This document shows, piece after piece, positions 22,801 through 35,146 of a stretch of DNA of 64,000 bases. The stretch spans positions 186,001-250,000 of the forward strand of contig CANXME010002011.1 of the NCBI GenBank assembly GCA_948144175.1, written 5' to 3'. The notes beneath the pieces were generated by a model. It saw only the letters and a list, made by a program, of their open reading frames with translations. It was not told the DNA's origin and did no database searches. The position numbers were made by a program, and so were the translations under genes. The stretch is from Closterium sp. NIES-65 (lineage: Eukaryota; Streptophyta; Zygnematophyceae; Desmidiales; Closteriaceae). Numbering within the stretch: the stretch's first letter is position 1; every line of letters starts with the position of its first letter.

Positions 22801-25800
22801 AGTGCCCAGGTGCGGTGCTGTGCGGTGCTGTGCTTGGTGGGGGGGCAGAGGGGGGTGGGTGGGAAGGGGGAGGGGGGGGGAGTGAGGGGTATGGGAGGGT
22901 GAAGCAGGGTTGGGGAGGGTTGGGTGCGGGATGTTATGGATTCGACCTGGCATGTTGTCTAGTTCTCTTTTCCCACCTTCGCCCCTGTCCTGCGCTTCCT
23001 CCCTTCCCACCCTTCCCCTCCTTCTCCCCCTTCCCAACCTTCTTCCTTCCCCTTCCTGCCATTCACCCCCTTTCCTTTCCCCCCCGTTCCCCCTTTCTAT
23101 CCTTGCCGACCCTCCCCCCCCCCCCCTCCTCCCCGCCATATCATTGCATTTCCAATCCAAACACTGGCACGCCTTTTGCTATTTCTTTTTGTTTGTTCTT
23201 TCTGTTCTCGTGAAATCAGTCCATCCACTATTTTCCGCTTCCATCACGCCCGTTTTCCATGTCCCACACGACTTCAATCAATAGCTACTTTTCTTCTTTT
23301 CCTCGCTCCTCTGCCTCTCTGCCTCCTCCACCTCTCCTCCTCGTCCGCCCCTCTCTATCCCTCTCTCCTTTTCTTCCTCGTTCCTCCTCCCTGTGCTGAC
23401 ACCAGGCTCAGCTAGACGAGTTGAGGCAGCAAGACGGGCAGCTGGACAAAGACATCAAGTATGCACTCCCTCTCCCTCCTCTCCTCTCCTCTTCCTCTTC
23501 CTCTCCTTACCGTCCTCTCCTCTCCTTGACCAGTTTATCTTCATCATTTGATAAAATCCTGATATGATCGGATCTGGAGCGTGAGACAAGGAGAACAGAT
23601 TTCTGGTGCCGTTTCTTTGTGCAGTCGCTTTTTCAGACATAATGAGTGGCTGCAGCTGTCTTTCTCAGGCGCATTGATGGTTGAGGCTGCCTTTCTCAGA
23701 CATGAGGAGATGAAGCTGCAGCTGCAGCTGTAGCTGTAAGATGTCATGAGACACACAAGTTCTGAGGCGTGTCATAGTAATTTGTCTCCCCTTTCTGCTA
23801 CCTTCCCCTCTTCTGCCACCTTCCCCCCTTCTGCTACCTCCCCCCTTCTGCTACCTCCCCCCTTCTGCTACCTCCCCCCTTCTGCTACCTCCCCTCTTCT
23901 GCCACCTCCCCCCTTCTGCCACCTCCCCCCTTCTGCCACCTCCCCCCTTCTGCTACCTCCCCCCTTCTGCCACCTCCCCCCTTCTGCCACCTCCCCCCTT
24001 CTGCCACCTCCCCCCTTCTGCCACCTCCCCCCTTCTGCCACCTCCCCCCTTCTGCCACCTCCCCCCTTCTGCTACCTCCACAGGGCCATGCAGGAGCGGC
24101 TACGGTTGTCGGGCAACGACGGGGAGAAGAAGCAGTGGATGTTCGTCACAGAAGATGATATCAAGGGCCTTCCGTGTTTCCAGGTAGACCGTGTCTTGTA
24201 ACTGTTGCTGTTATAACATCCATCCTGAAATTTTGTGGAAATTCTGGCATCCCTGTTAATGCATGCATTGGCCCATTGGTTGATTTCACTTGGGCACCTT
24301 TTCGTTATATCTTCCTTCTCTTGCCCCATCCACCCACGCTTGCTCCATGGTTCCTTTCTTGCCTCATCCCCCTTCATTTGACCCATCCTCCCTCCCTTGC
24401 CCCATTCCCCTTCTGCTGCCTCATCCGGCCTCCATTCTCCATTCCCCCTCCCTTGCCAATCGTCCATTCTTCCCCCTTCTCCTTCTTTTGCCCGATCCCC
24501 CGTTCTTTCCCCTTTCCCCCTCCTTTTCCCCGCCCCCCCTCCCTTTTCCATCCCCCCCTCCCTTTTCCACCCCCCCCTCCCTTTTCCATCCCCCCCTCCC
24601 TTTTCCATCCCCCCCCTTCTTCCCCATTCCCCCACCCTTCATCCTCGCTCCCTTGCATCCCAGAATGAGACGCTCATCGCCATCCGTGCTCCGCATGGAA
24701 CCATGCTGGAAGTTCCTGATCCTGACGAGGTGAGTCCCGATAGAGTGAGTGCTGACGTGGTGAGTCCTGAATGAGTGAGAGCTGACGTCGTCAGTGCTGA
24801 CGAGGTGAGTTGATAGGGTGGGTGCTGACGTGGTCAGTGCGGACGTGGCAATTCCTGATGGGGTGATTTCTGATGGGGTGATTTCTGATGGGGTGAATCC
24901 TGCTGATGTGATTCCTGCTGGTGGTGCTCTGTGCCGCCTTATCAAAGTATGGGTACCATCCACATCATGTGCCACTATCCCATCCGCATCATCATACCTA
25001 ACGACCCCTCATTACGCTCACACCTCCGATGCCCCCTCTCCCCTCTCCCCACATCCGCCCAACTCCTCCCCTTTTTCCTGCAGCAACCAGTACCAGATCC
25101 TGCTGCAAGTCTCAACCCTCCTCTCTCCTGTCTCTCTCCCCCCTCCACCCAACTCCCCCCCCCCTTCCCATGCCCAATCTCCCCTCTCCACCCGTCCATG
25201 TGAGTCACACAGGCAGGCAGGGCGCACAGCAGCCCATCGCCATTCAGCAAGCGCTATCAGATCCTGCTTCGCAGCTCAACCCTCCCCCCTCCTTCCTCTC
25301 CCTCCCACCACCCATGCTCCATCCCCGCTGTCTTCCCGTCCTCATGTGTCACACAGGCAGGCAGGGCACACAGCGGCCCTTCGCCATGCAGCAAGCGGTA
25401 CCAGATCCTGCTGCGCAGCGCCAATGGCCCCATTGATGTCTACCTTGTCAGGTATGACCACACCATCCTTACTCTGCCTTGTACCCTGTCTTTTCCCCCC
25501 TTCCACTCCTCCCCCATCTCCTCCCTGCTTTCCTCCCACCTCTTTCCCCTCCCCCCACCCCTGTATCCTTCTCTATCCTTCTCTAATCCCGCTCTATCCT
25601 TTCCGTCCCCCAGAGTATACCTCTTTCCTGCCTTCCCTCCCCACCCCCCGGGCTCCCAAACTCCCTGTTTCTCACTCGGTCTCCACTCAGCTGCATTCTG
25701 CGATCCCTCATTCTTAAGGTCCTTTCTCTGACCTCTTGTGGTTTTATTCAGCTGCACTGTTCTCTTTCATTTCTGAGATGCCCTGGAGCTAAGCTCTCTC

Positions 25801-28800
25801 TCTCTCTCTCTCAAACGGTCCTTTGTATTAATTCAGCAGGGGTACAAACATGCGGTGCTATCCATGATAACCTCCATCCCTTAAGCCCCAAAACTTACCA
25901 CTCTTCACCCCCCCCTGAGTGACCCTCTAGCCCTCCAGCGTGTGGAGGATGTCCCCCAGGTGCAGCGGCCAGGGGTCCGCTGCCATCTGGGGGTGCGCTG
26001 CCTCGATCCCAGCCCTGGCCTTGGTGTGCAGGGCATTCGCATGGGAGCGCTGGAGGGCCACTGATCAGCGCTGGCTGAAGTGGCAGGCCATCTTCTCGGC
26101 CGATTTCGCCAGGGGGTTGGCCCTGAACCGGTTCCTAGCTGCTGCTGTGGCCAGCAGCTTCAGGAACGCAGTCGTGGTGGGCGCGTTTGCCCCGTAGGTC
26201 TCGACGGCTAGGGCGCAGAACACCACGTGTTCCGTGTGTCGGTAGTACTCCCTCTCCTTCCGCCTCTGTGCCTCTCTAGCAGCCCAGCCTGGGGGTTTGC
26301 GGGCTGTGGGGTCCCGGTTCTGCAGCACAGGGTCGGTGATAGTCGTGTCTGTGATCCAAGTCTCTCCACTGTCCGGGTCGCGTACAATCACATCGGCTTT
26401 CTTCGGGTCATCCGGCGGTGAGTACATGGCGTTCTCTAGGTATACCACCAGCTCTGCCTCCCTTGCCATTTTAGCCACGGCAAAAGCTAGCTGGTTGTGT
26501 GTGCGTATCCTGTCGGGGCTGCAGCGGAGTAGGTGGTTGGGTAGGCTGCAGTCGGCTACGAGTTCTCCACACTCGCACACAGTGGGTACATTCTGGCGGA
26601 TGCCCATGCGGAAGGCCAGGGCTGCTCGAAATTGTCCTGGTGAGAAGCAAAGGTCCGGGGTCAAAGGTAGGGCCTGCAGCCATGCTCCCGCTCCCTCCCC
26701 TCTCAGGCTGATGAGGCGGAGTGAGTGACCCATCTCGAGGGCTGACAGGATGGTGCGTGACTCCTCTGTCAAGGCGTCGGCCTTTGCCGCGTGCACCTCG
26801 TGAGAGAGGGCGCGTTGCAGCTGGTCTTAGGACGGGGTTTGCTGCTCCTCCCGGAGGTATTGTAGCGCCAGCGGTGGCAGGCGCCCCTCCATGTCCTAGA
26901 TGGTTACCGAGTGCGCTGCGGACGGCTGCAGGGTGTTGTTGTTGGCTCCCAGTGCCGCGGTTGCTGGTAGGTAAAGGGAGCGGAGCAGTCGTAGCGCCTC
27001 CGTCGTTGATGCCAGGTAGGCCGGTGCTGCTTCTGTTGTGGGGTCTGTAAGTCCCAGTCCGCCCAGGGCGACTGGAAGGGTTGCTTGTCGGAGCAAGAAG
27101 TTGAACTCGACTTCTCGGCGTGGCGGTTGAATGCTGACGGAATTGAAACTGAACTGATTGATTAAGAAAGAAGGCACTAGGCCTTAAGTACAAACGAGGT
27201 TGTGATGGGCAAGGCTAGGGAAAGGATGGGATGGGAATCCTAGCAAATCTCCAATTGGTGAGTTGGCAGATTTGCAGGATTACGAAGGAATCCCAACCAG
27301 ATAGGGCTGGGATCACAAACTACCCCAAACCCACAAATAACCTACGCGATATAGAATATAGTACACAAAGTGTTGACAGCCTAATTCTAACACACCCCCT
27401 AGGCTGCAACACATCAGCCACAAGGAGGCCCAACACCCATGGCCGAGAGGAGGCGGTAATGATCCTCGCGAACAAGCGACTTGGTAAACAAGTCAGCAAG
27501 GTTGCAGTCGGAGGCAATGTGTTCAGCCTTCAGCTGCTCGCGCTGCACCAGCTCCCGAAGAAAGTAGTGACGGACTTCAATGTGCTTGGTGCGGCCATGG
27601 AAAACGGGGTCTTTGGTGAGATGAATGGTGCTCTCGTTGTCACACCAAAGCGTTGGGGTTGGTTGGGGATACCCCAGTTCTGTCAGCAGGAAGGAGAGCC
27701 AACGAGCCTCCTGTGCAGCCATGGTCCCGGCATACAGCTCTGCCTCACAGGTCGACAGTGAGACGGAGGACGACCGAGTGGAGCGCCAACTTACAACCCC
27801 AGTGCCAAGGGTAAAGCAATACCCTTGGGACGAGCGCCGATCACTCTGGTCATCAGCATAGGATGAGTCACTGTACCCCTCAAGGCGAACCGAGGAAGTG
27901 CCGCCAAGTGCGAGCACATAATCCTGTGTGCCTTTGAGATAGCGAAGAACCCGCTTGGCGGCAGACCAGTGGTGGCGAGTGAAGCGACCAGGTGCAACGT
28001 AGCGGGACAGTACACTGACTGGATAGGCTAAGTCTGGTCGAGTGCACATCATCGCGTACATGAGGGATCCCACAAGCTCGGGGTAAGGCTCGTCACAGGG
28101 CTCAGGTGAGGGAACGGAGGGTGCAGTGAGTTGGTGTTGCAGAGAGAGTGGGGTGGGCATTGATGCTGCTTCCTGCATCTGGAACCTCGTCAGAACGTTG
28201 TTGATGTAAAACTTCTGCGAAAGGGTGATGGTGCGGGCTGTGCGATCACGTGTGATTTCCATTCCCAAATAGTTCGTCAGCTTCCCAAGGTCCTTCATGG
28301 CCAGCTTCTCACCAAGTGCGGTTTTGACTGCTGCCAGCTGTGTCTGATCCTTGGTGACAAGGATCATGCCATCGACATAAACGAGGATGAAGAACCGGGA
28401 GGGTGTTGCTCGGATGAAGAGGTTGGGGTCAGAGGTGGATGGGTGAAAGTCGAGGGACCCTAAGGTGCTCTTTAGCTTGTTGTGCCATTCCCGGGGAGCT
28501 TGCTTGAGGCTATACACTGGCCGATTCAGCTTCCATACAGTGCCTGGTGGAAAAGGAGTTGGAAATCCTTCGGGCCGCTCCATATAGATTTCCTCTCGAA
28601 GGATCCCTTGCAGGAACGCAGAAGACACATCCATGCAGTCAACCTCCATGTCATCTCGAGCAGCGACATCGAGTAGAGGGCGCAGTGTGGGAGGTTTGGC
28701 GGTGGGAGAGAATGTCTCAAAGAAGTCCAGTCCACGCTTTTGGGTAAATCCCTTGGCACAGTACCGGGCTTTGAAGACAGGAAATTCGTCTGGAAGTTGT

Positions 28801-31800
28801 TTCACCCGAAAGACCAATTTTCCCTTAACAATGTTAACGCCGGAGGGAGGAAAGACGCCTGTGAAAGTTCCTGTGTGAATGAAGGCCTCACATTCTGCGA
28901 CAATGGCCCCCATCCACTGAGCGGCGTGAGGACCAGAGACTGCTTCAGCATAGGTGAGAGGTGTGGGGATGGAAAGGTTGTCGGAGAAATTGAGGGTGGG
29001 AGAGTCTGCGATGTCTGGAAAGAGGGAGCATAGTGCGTGGATGGCTGAGTCGATATCAATCAACTCCTCATGTCTGTCTTCAAGGAGGGATGACATGAGA
29101 GAATAATCACCCCCGACAGGAGGAGAATTGAGAGAGACGCGAACGGAAAGGGAGAACGGTTGTGGAGGTGTGCGAGAGCGGGTGCGAGAAGCGATGGGTG
29201 AGGGAGGCGGGGCCGGAGTAGGCGTAGCGGAAGGGGAGGTGGGGGTGGGAGGGAGAGTGGAGACAGGATCGGGATCAGGGGTGGGAGCAGGAGGAGGAGG
29301 AGCTGGGTGACGGTGCTGGTAGGTTTTGAGAGGAACGGGCTCGGTAGGAGGAGATGCGAGAGGAGATGGAGGATGGGTAGCGGAGGAGGGAGGGAGCGAG
29401 GGAGACTGTGTGGTACTGGAGGGGGAAGCGGGTGATGGGGGATCAGAAATGGTGGAGGGAGCGGGAAGAGGAGGAGATGGAGTGTCGGGAAGAGGGAGAC
29501 TGTCAAAGTCTGCCCAAGTAAGAGAGGGAGGCGGAGGAGAGGGGGAAGCCTTGGAGGAGGGGTAGAATGGGTGGGACTCATCAAAGTAAACGTCTCGGCT
29601 GCGATAGAGCTTGTTGGTGGAAGGATGGAGGAAGAGATAGTCTGGCGAGTCTAAGTTGTGCCCGAGGTATACGCACGTGATCGTTTTGGGAGCAAGTTTG
29701 CCGCCAGCCGCATGACGGGCTTGGGAGTTGAGGAGGACATAAGAAGTGCACCCCCATACACGAAGAGGGCGGACGGATGGCTTTTGACCCGTCCATAGCT
29801 CAGCGGGGATGGTGTGGGTGTGATGAGGATGGGGATGGAGATTGTGGAGGGCGGCAGCATGAAGCATGGCGTACCCCCAGAGAGAGGGAGGGGCGGAGGC
29901 GTGCGTGAGGAGGGAGCGAGCAATCTGCACCAATGTACGGTTCCGGCTTTCGGCAATACCGTTCTGTTGGGGACTGTCTGGGAGAGTGAAGGTCTGACGG
30001 ATACCCTCAGTGGAGCAGTAAGCTTTGAGAGTGTTGTTGCGGAATTCACCGCCGCCGTAAGAGTGAAGGACCTTGATGGTGGTTTTGAAGTGTTTATGAG
30101 CCTGCTTCGCCCATTCAATGATTACGCCTTGGGCTTCGGATTTGGAGGAGAGAAGGTGGACAGACACATAGCGGGAGTAGTCATCAATAATGACAAGGAA
30201 GTAAAAGTGTCCACCGCGAGAGCGAACAGGAGCTGGGCCCAAAAGGTCCATGTGCACGCGATCGAGAGGTGCAGCGGAGATGGACTCAATGGGGGGATGG
30301 GGCTGCTCACGAAGCTTGCTCTGTACACAGTCAAGGCAAGGCGGCCCGAGGGTGGAGGTAGGAGAGGGAAGTGAGGTTGGAAGCCCGTGGAGGAGTTGTT
30401 TTGTGGCAAGGTCTGAAAGCGCGCGAAAGTTGATGTGGCCAAGGCGGTGATGAAAGAGCATGGTTTTGTCGGAAAGGAGGCGGCAGTGACAGGTGGAGGA
30501 GTCAAGGGAAGGTAACGGGAGGTTTGTGAGGGAGCACGTTTGAATGGGAGGTACTACGAGCGTGTATAGGTTGTTGGAATTGAGAGTGAAGCGGGCTAGA
30601 TGAATGCCGGTTTTGGCGACAAAGAGGTCAGAGTAGTCGACATCATTGGGAAAGATGGTAATGACTCCTGCTTGTTGGATTTCACTTTGTGCCAGGAGGT
30701 TGTGGCAGAGGGTGGGGGCACAGATGCCAGTGACTGTGCCCGATGGAAATGCTGGACAAGGAAGTGTGGAGGACCCATGGCATTGGATGGAGAAGCTAGA
30801 GTCGGCTCCGAAGAGTGGGATGGGAGCCTGGTAAGGAACGAACGCGGTTTGGTCTTTGAGCACTGTGTGGGTGGCATCACTGTCTAGTATGAACTCGATC
30901 CCTTGTGTGTTTGAAACCCCGATGTACTGTGACCCCTTCGCATTAATAAGACCAGCACCTGAGAACAACAGGCTGAGGCGAATATCAGATGGGGTGCTAT
31001 CAACTGAGGGACTAGGCACCTCCACTGCCTCGACATAGTTCACGCGACGGGGTGGGGACCAGTTGGGAGGGCGCTTGTTGGTGGAGACACCATGGACGTC
31101 GTACCACTCATCATCTCGCTTCTTGAAACAAGTTGCCTCAGGGTGGTTGGTGCCTCCGCATTTCTGCCCCGCACGTGGGCCTTTCCTAATGATGTAGGGG
31201 CATGGGAGAAAGGAGTTGCGCCTTGGTCCTTGTTGGGAGCGGAATGGGATTCCAGGGGTGTAGCGCACAGCATTGACGGATGCTTGGGCTGCAAGGTCCT
31301 TTTCGGCGGAAAGGAGAGCTGATGCGACTTTTTCGAAGGTGAGTTCCTTGGTGGGAAGTTGCTTGAGCATGGAGCTGGTGCCATTGTAGGTCGGGGTCAG
31401 TCCTACAAGTAGGCCAGCTTCAGGTGCTTGCTCGGGGAAAATGATCCCAATGTCCTTGAGTTCCTCATGGATGTTGCGGATTTCAGAGATGTAATCTGCC
31501 ATGCCAGGGCATTCCTCAAGGCGGACCTGGAACATTCGAGGGATGAGGATGGCAATACCCACTGCTGTCTTGTCATGAAAACGGTCCTGGAGGTACTTCC
31601 AAATCGCATGAGCGGAATGAAAGGTGCGGTAGGATTTGACGAGCTCAACCAGAGTGGTGGTGATGAAAACCCTAATAACTGCTGCATCTGCCTGCTCCCA
31701 CACACTGAAATCAGTCTCGTACTTGGTGGTCTGAGCGTCAAAAGCGGCCTTCTCTGCGGCAGTGGCGCCTTCGCCAAGGGGATCGGGAGGGAGAGGCATA

Positions 31801-34800
31801 TTTCCCTTGCCGCGGTTGAGGAGGATGTCTTTAAGGCAAATCCCTTTCAGTTCCGTGCTAAGGAGGTGCTTCTCCACCCCATAGCACCATTCTCCAAAGT
31901 TGGTGCTCGTGCCGTTGGGAGCGAGGTTGAGAATGATGAGGTTTCCGACGAGGGTAGAAGTTGAAGTCGCCATTCGCGCGGAGCGCAGCGCTAAAGTCAA
32001 CGATACGAAGCGGAGCGAAGTTCGGTGACTAAAGCGGCTGCGCGCAGCGCGGCAATTTTGAAAATTGATGAAGTCTGAAATGCGGAAAGGTGCGATTTTG
32101 CCAAATAAGATTGCGATTGCTGTTCTGCTTCTCTGCTTCGCCGATGACCCCTTTTCTGCTGCGCCAATGACCTGTTCCGCTGCGCCGCTGACTTGTGCTG
32201 CTGCGCCGCTGAACCTGCTCTGCTGCGCCGCTGAACCTGCTCTGCTGCGCCGTTGAACCTGCTCTGCTGCGCCGCTGAACCTGCTCTGCTGCGCCGCTGA
32301 ACCTGCTCTGCTGCGCCGCTGAACCTGCTCTGCTGCGCCGCTGAACCTGCTCTGCTGCACCGATGAACCTGTTCCGCTGCGCCGCTGAACCTGCTCTGCT
32401 GCGCCGCTGAACTTGCTTTGCTGCGCCGCTGAACCTGCTCTGCTGCGCCGTTGAACCTGCTCTGCTGCGCCGATGAACCTGTTCCGCTGCGCCGCTGAAC
32501 CTGCTCTACTGCGCCGCTGAACCTGCTCTGCTGCGCCGCTGAACCTGCTCTGCTGCACCGATGAAAACCTGCTGGAAGTTTCGAATGTGAGAAAATTGCC
32601 ACGGAAATTTGTAATTTCAGAGCTTACGATGAAGGAAATCGACGGAGAAATGTGCCGCCGTGGAAATCGAAAATGCACGTAGACGGAGCGGGAAAGCGCC
32701 TTCGACCAGTGCGACGATGTGAAGACGAAAAAATGCTAAGCGAAGAAGGCGTGAACCAAGAACGCCATAGCCGAGAGGAAGAGAATGATCGCGACGCCAA
32801 GGATCGGATTCCCCGTGAGCGGAATGTGCTAGCTCTGATATCATGACGGAATTGAAACTGAACTGATTGATTAAGAAAGAAGGCACTAGGCCTTAAGTAC
32901 AAATGAGGTTGGGATGGGCAAGGCTAGGGAAAGGATGGGATGGGAATCCTAGCAAATCTCCAATTGGTGAGTTGGCAGAGTTGCACGATTACGAGGGAAT
33001 CCCAACCAGATAGGGTTGGGATCACAAACTACACCCAACCCACAAATAATCTACGCGATATAGAATATAGTACACAAAGTGTTGACAGCCTAATTCTAAC
33101 AGTTGTTGGCCCCCAGTGCCGCGGTTGCTGGTAGGTAAAGGGAGCGGAGCAGTCGTAGCGCCTCCGTCGTTGATGCCAGGTAGGCCGGTGCTGCTTCTGT
33201 TGTGGGGTCTGTAAGTCCCAGCCCGCCCAGGGCGACTGGAAGGGTTGCTTGTCGGAGCAAGAAGTTGAACTCGACTTCTCGGCGTGGCGGTCGAATGCTG
33301 GCGGCGGTCAAGGCCGTGTGCGGTAGTTCGGAGCACCATGTGTGCCATTCCGAGAGGGGTAAGACGTCTGCTGGGGTAGTGCGTAGCAGGTAGCCGATTC
33401 TGCGGCTGATGCAACGGGACAGTAGCAGGAGGGCATGTTGTGGGTGGATGGACGCCAGAGAACCCAAGGGGGCTGCCGCGTCTGTTAGGGTACTGCGGAC
33501 AAAGGCAGAGCAGGAGCTCTGCGACCCCACAGGACTTCCCAACACCCGTACCCCCTCGTGGGTGTGGGGGAGGCCTTCGGGGAGCACGACACCTCCAAGC
33601 GGCATGGAGGACCACGCCGACGATTTCATAAAGTTGCAGGTGAGGCCATCCTGTGCTAGTAGCGGTGTGAGCTCCCTTAGCGCGTCTAGCGTCGCCGTCG
33701 CGGGTCCAATCATGGTTATGTCGTCTGCGTACGCGAGGACGGTGACTTCCGGGTGCTCCGCTGCCACGTGCCTGAGGTGCTGCTGGATAGACGCCGCGAA
33801 TAGCAGGGGTCCGAGGGGATCGCCCTGTCTGACTCCTCTTCCGCTGGTGAGTGCTGTGGAAGTAAAGCATGGATCTAGCAGCAACGGTGATGGTGATGCG
33901 TAGAAAGAGCGTGTGAAGGGGATGAGGGGGGCTAGCGGGGAGCCGATAAGTGCGTTGAAGAACGCGCTCCTCTCGACTGAGTTGAACGCGTTCTCAATGT
34001 CGAGTTGGAGGACTAGGCTGGAGGGCTGTACGGTGGTGAGGTCTCTGACTGCATGGATGACGAACTCAGCACCTCCCGGGACTGCCACGCCAAATTGTTG
34101 AGGTAGGAAAAATTTTCGCGTTTCTCCTTGCAGGTCTGAGAGTGCCACTTTCGCCGCCAGCCTAAGCAATGTTTCTCCGATCGCGATTGGGCGTACCCCC
34201 CTCCCTGGTTTGGCGAAGGCTATAAGGCGGGACGGGGCGAGTAGGGCTGCAACCTCGTTGGAAAGGTTTGTCGAGAGAAGGTGTTTAACGGCGGAGTGGA
34301 GGTGCCCTAGTACCTCGATGTTACTTAGCGCTGGATCGCGGTAGTGTTCGAAGGTTGACCCCGATGGGCCAGCCCCAATCCCCCTGGGGCATTCCCCGAG
34401 GACGTCCGAAAAGCTTTCCAGGGTGGTTGAAAATTGTGTGGGTGTCGTGTAGGAGTGGACCCAGTCGGGCAGGTCATTTTGGGGTTGGGGGTGTTTCTAT
34501 TCCAGCTGCTGCAGTGTCGCGAATGTCGCTGGTGCTGATGGCGAGGGTTGAAGGGCCGCTAACGCCTTTCGCAGGTTACCCCTTTTCACCAATCCCTCTG
34601 CACGTGAGCAGATTCCCAGCGGGTCACGTTGGTGCTGAGGTGGTTCAGCCAGGTGCATTGACCCCAAGTATTCAGTGTACAGCTGGGTCCAGTGGCCACA
34701 TCGGAATACATGCATCTGTGCCCGCAGTAGTTTCCACCTAGAGCTGGATCTCCGGCTAAGTCTTAGCGTGAGACGTGGCAGGAACATGAGGACCCGCCAC

Positions 34801-34825
34801 GCTCCCGCGCAATTAGGCAGCTTTG

Positions 34826-34912
<87 letters not shown>

Positions 34913-35069
34913 AAATGGTCTGTTGTATTAATTCAGCAGGGGTACATACATGCAGTTCTATCCATGATAACCTCAATCCCATAAGCCCATCAACTCACCC
35001 CTCTTCCCCTCCCCTCCCCCCTGAGTGACCCTCTAGCCCTCCAGCGTGTGGAGGATGTCCCCCTGGAGC

Positions 35070-35146
<77 letters not shown>

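Larger units (their letters stand above)
27135..33101 (-). mobile_element. Ty1/copia LTR retrotransposon F, full length
   Basis: 258-bp LTRs at 27135-27392 and 32844-33101 (nine differences by eye, about 3.5%). They have TGTTAG...CGTCA ends on the minus strand, a primer site at 32843-32832 and a polypurine tract AGGGGGTG next to the 3' LTR. A single uninterrupted polyprotein frame lies between. There is no ordinary 5-bp target duplication: the flanks are 197-bp direct repeats of the LINE. It is unrelated in sequence to copia A-E. Confidence 0.93.
25782..34815 (-). mobile_element. Non-LTR retrotransposon in E2F intron 9, split by copia F
   Basis: A 5'-truncated LINE-type element on the minus strand. 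Its 3' end is a (GA)n tail (plus-strand CT run at ~25796-25813). It has a reverse transcriptase frame at 33102-34787 and a C-terminal zinc-finger/endonuclease-like frame at 26065-26937. The sequence CCTGGAGCTAAGCTCTCTCT flanks the left end (25783) and the right side (35063), consistent with a target duplication around the whole LINE insertion. Copia F sits within it with a 197-bp overlap. Confidence 0.8.

Noticed and set aside
24072..24635. Gly/Lys-rich minus frame of 187 codons
   Set aside because: Antisense of pyrimidine-rich repeats in E2F introns 6 and 7 and of exon 7.
32001..32678. N-terminal 235 residues of the copia F frame as part of gag
   Set aside because: They are a 22-bp repeat read in rotating frames; gag homology and a better start begin at 31973. 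A translated extension cannot be excluded.
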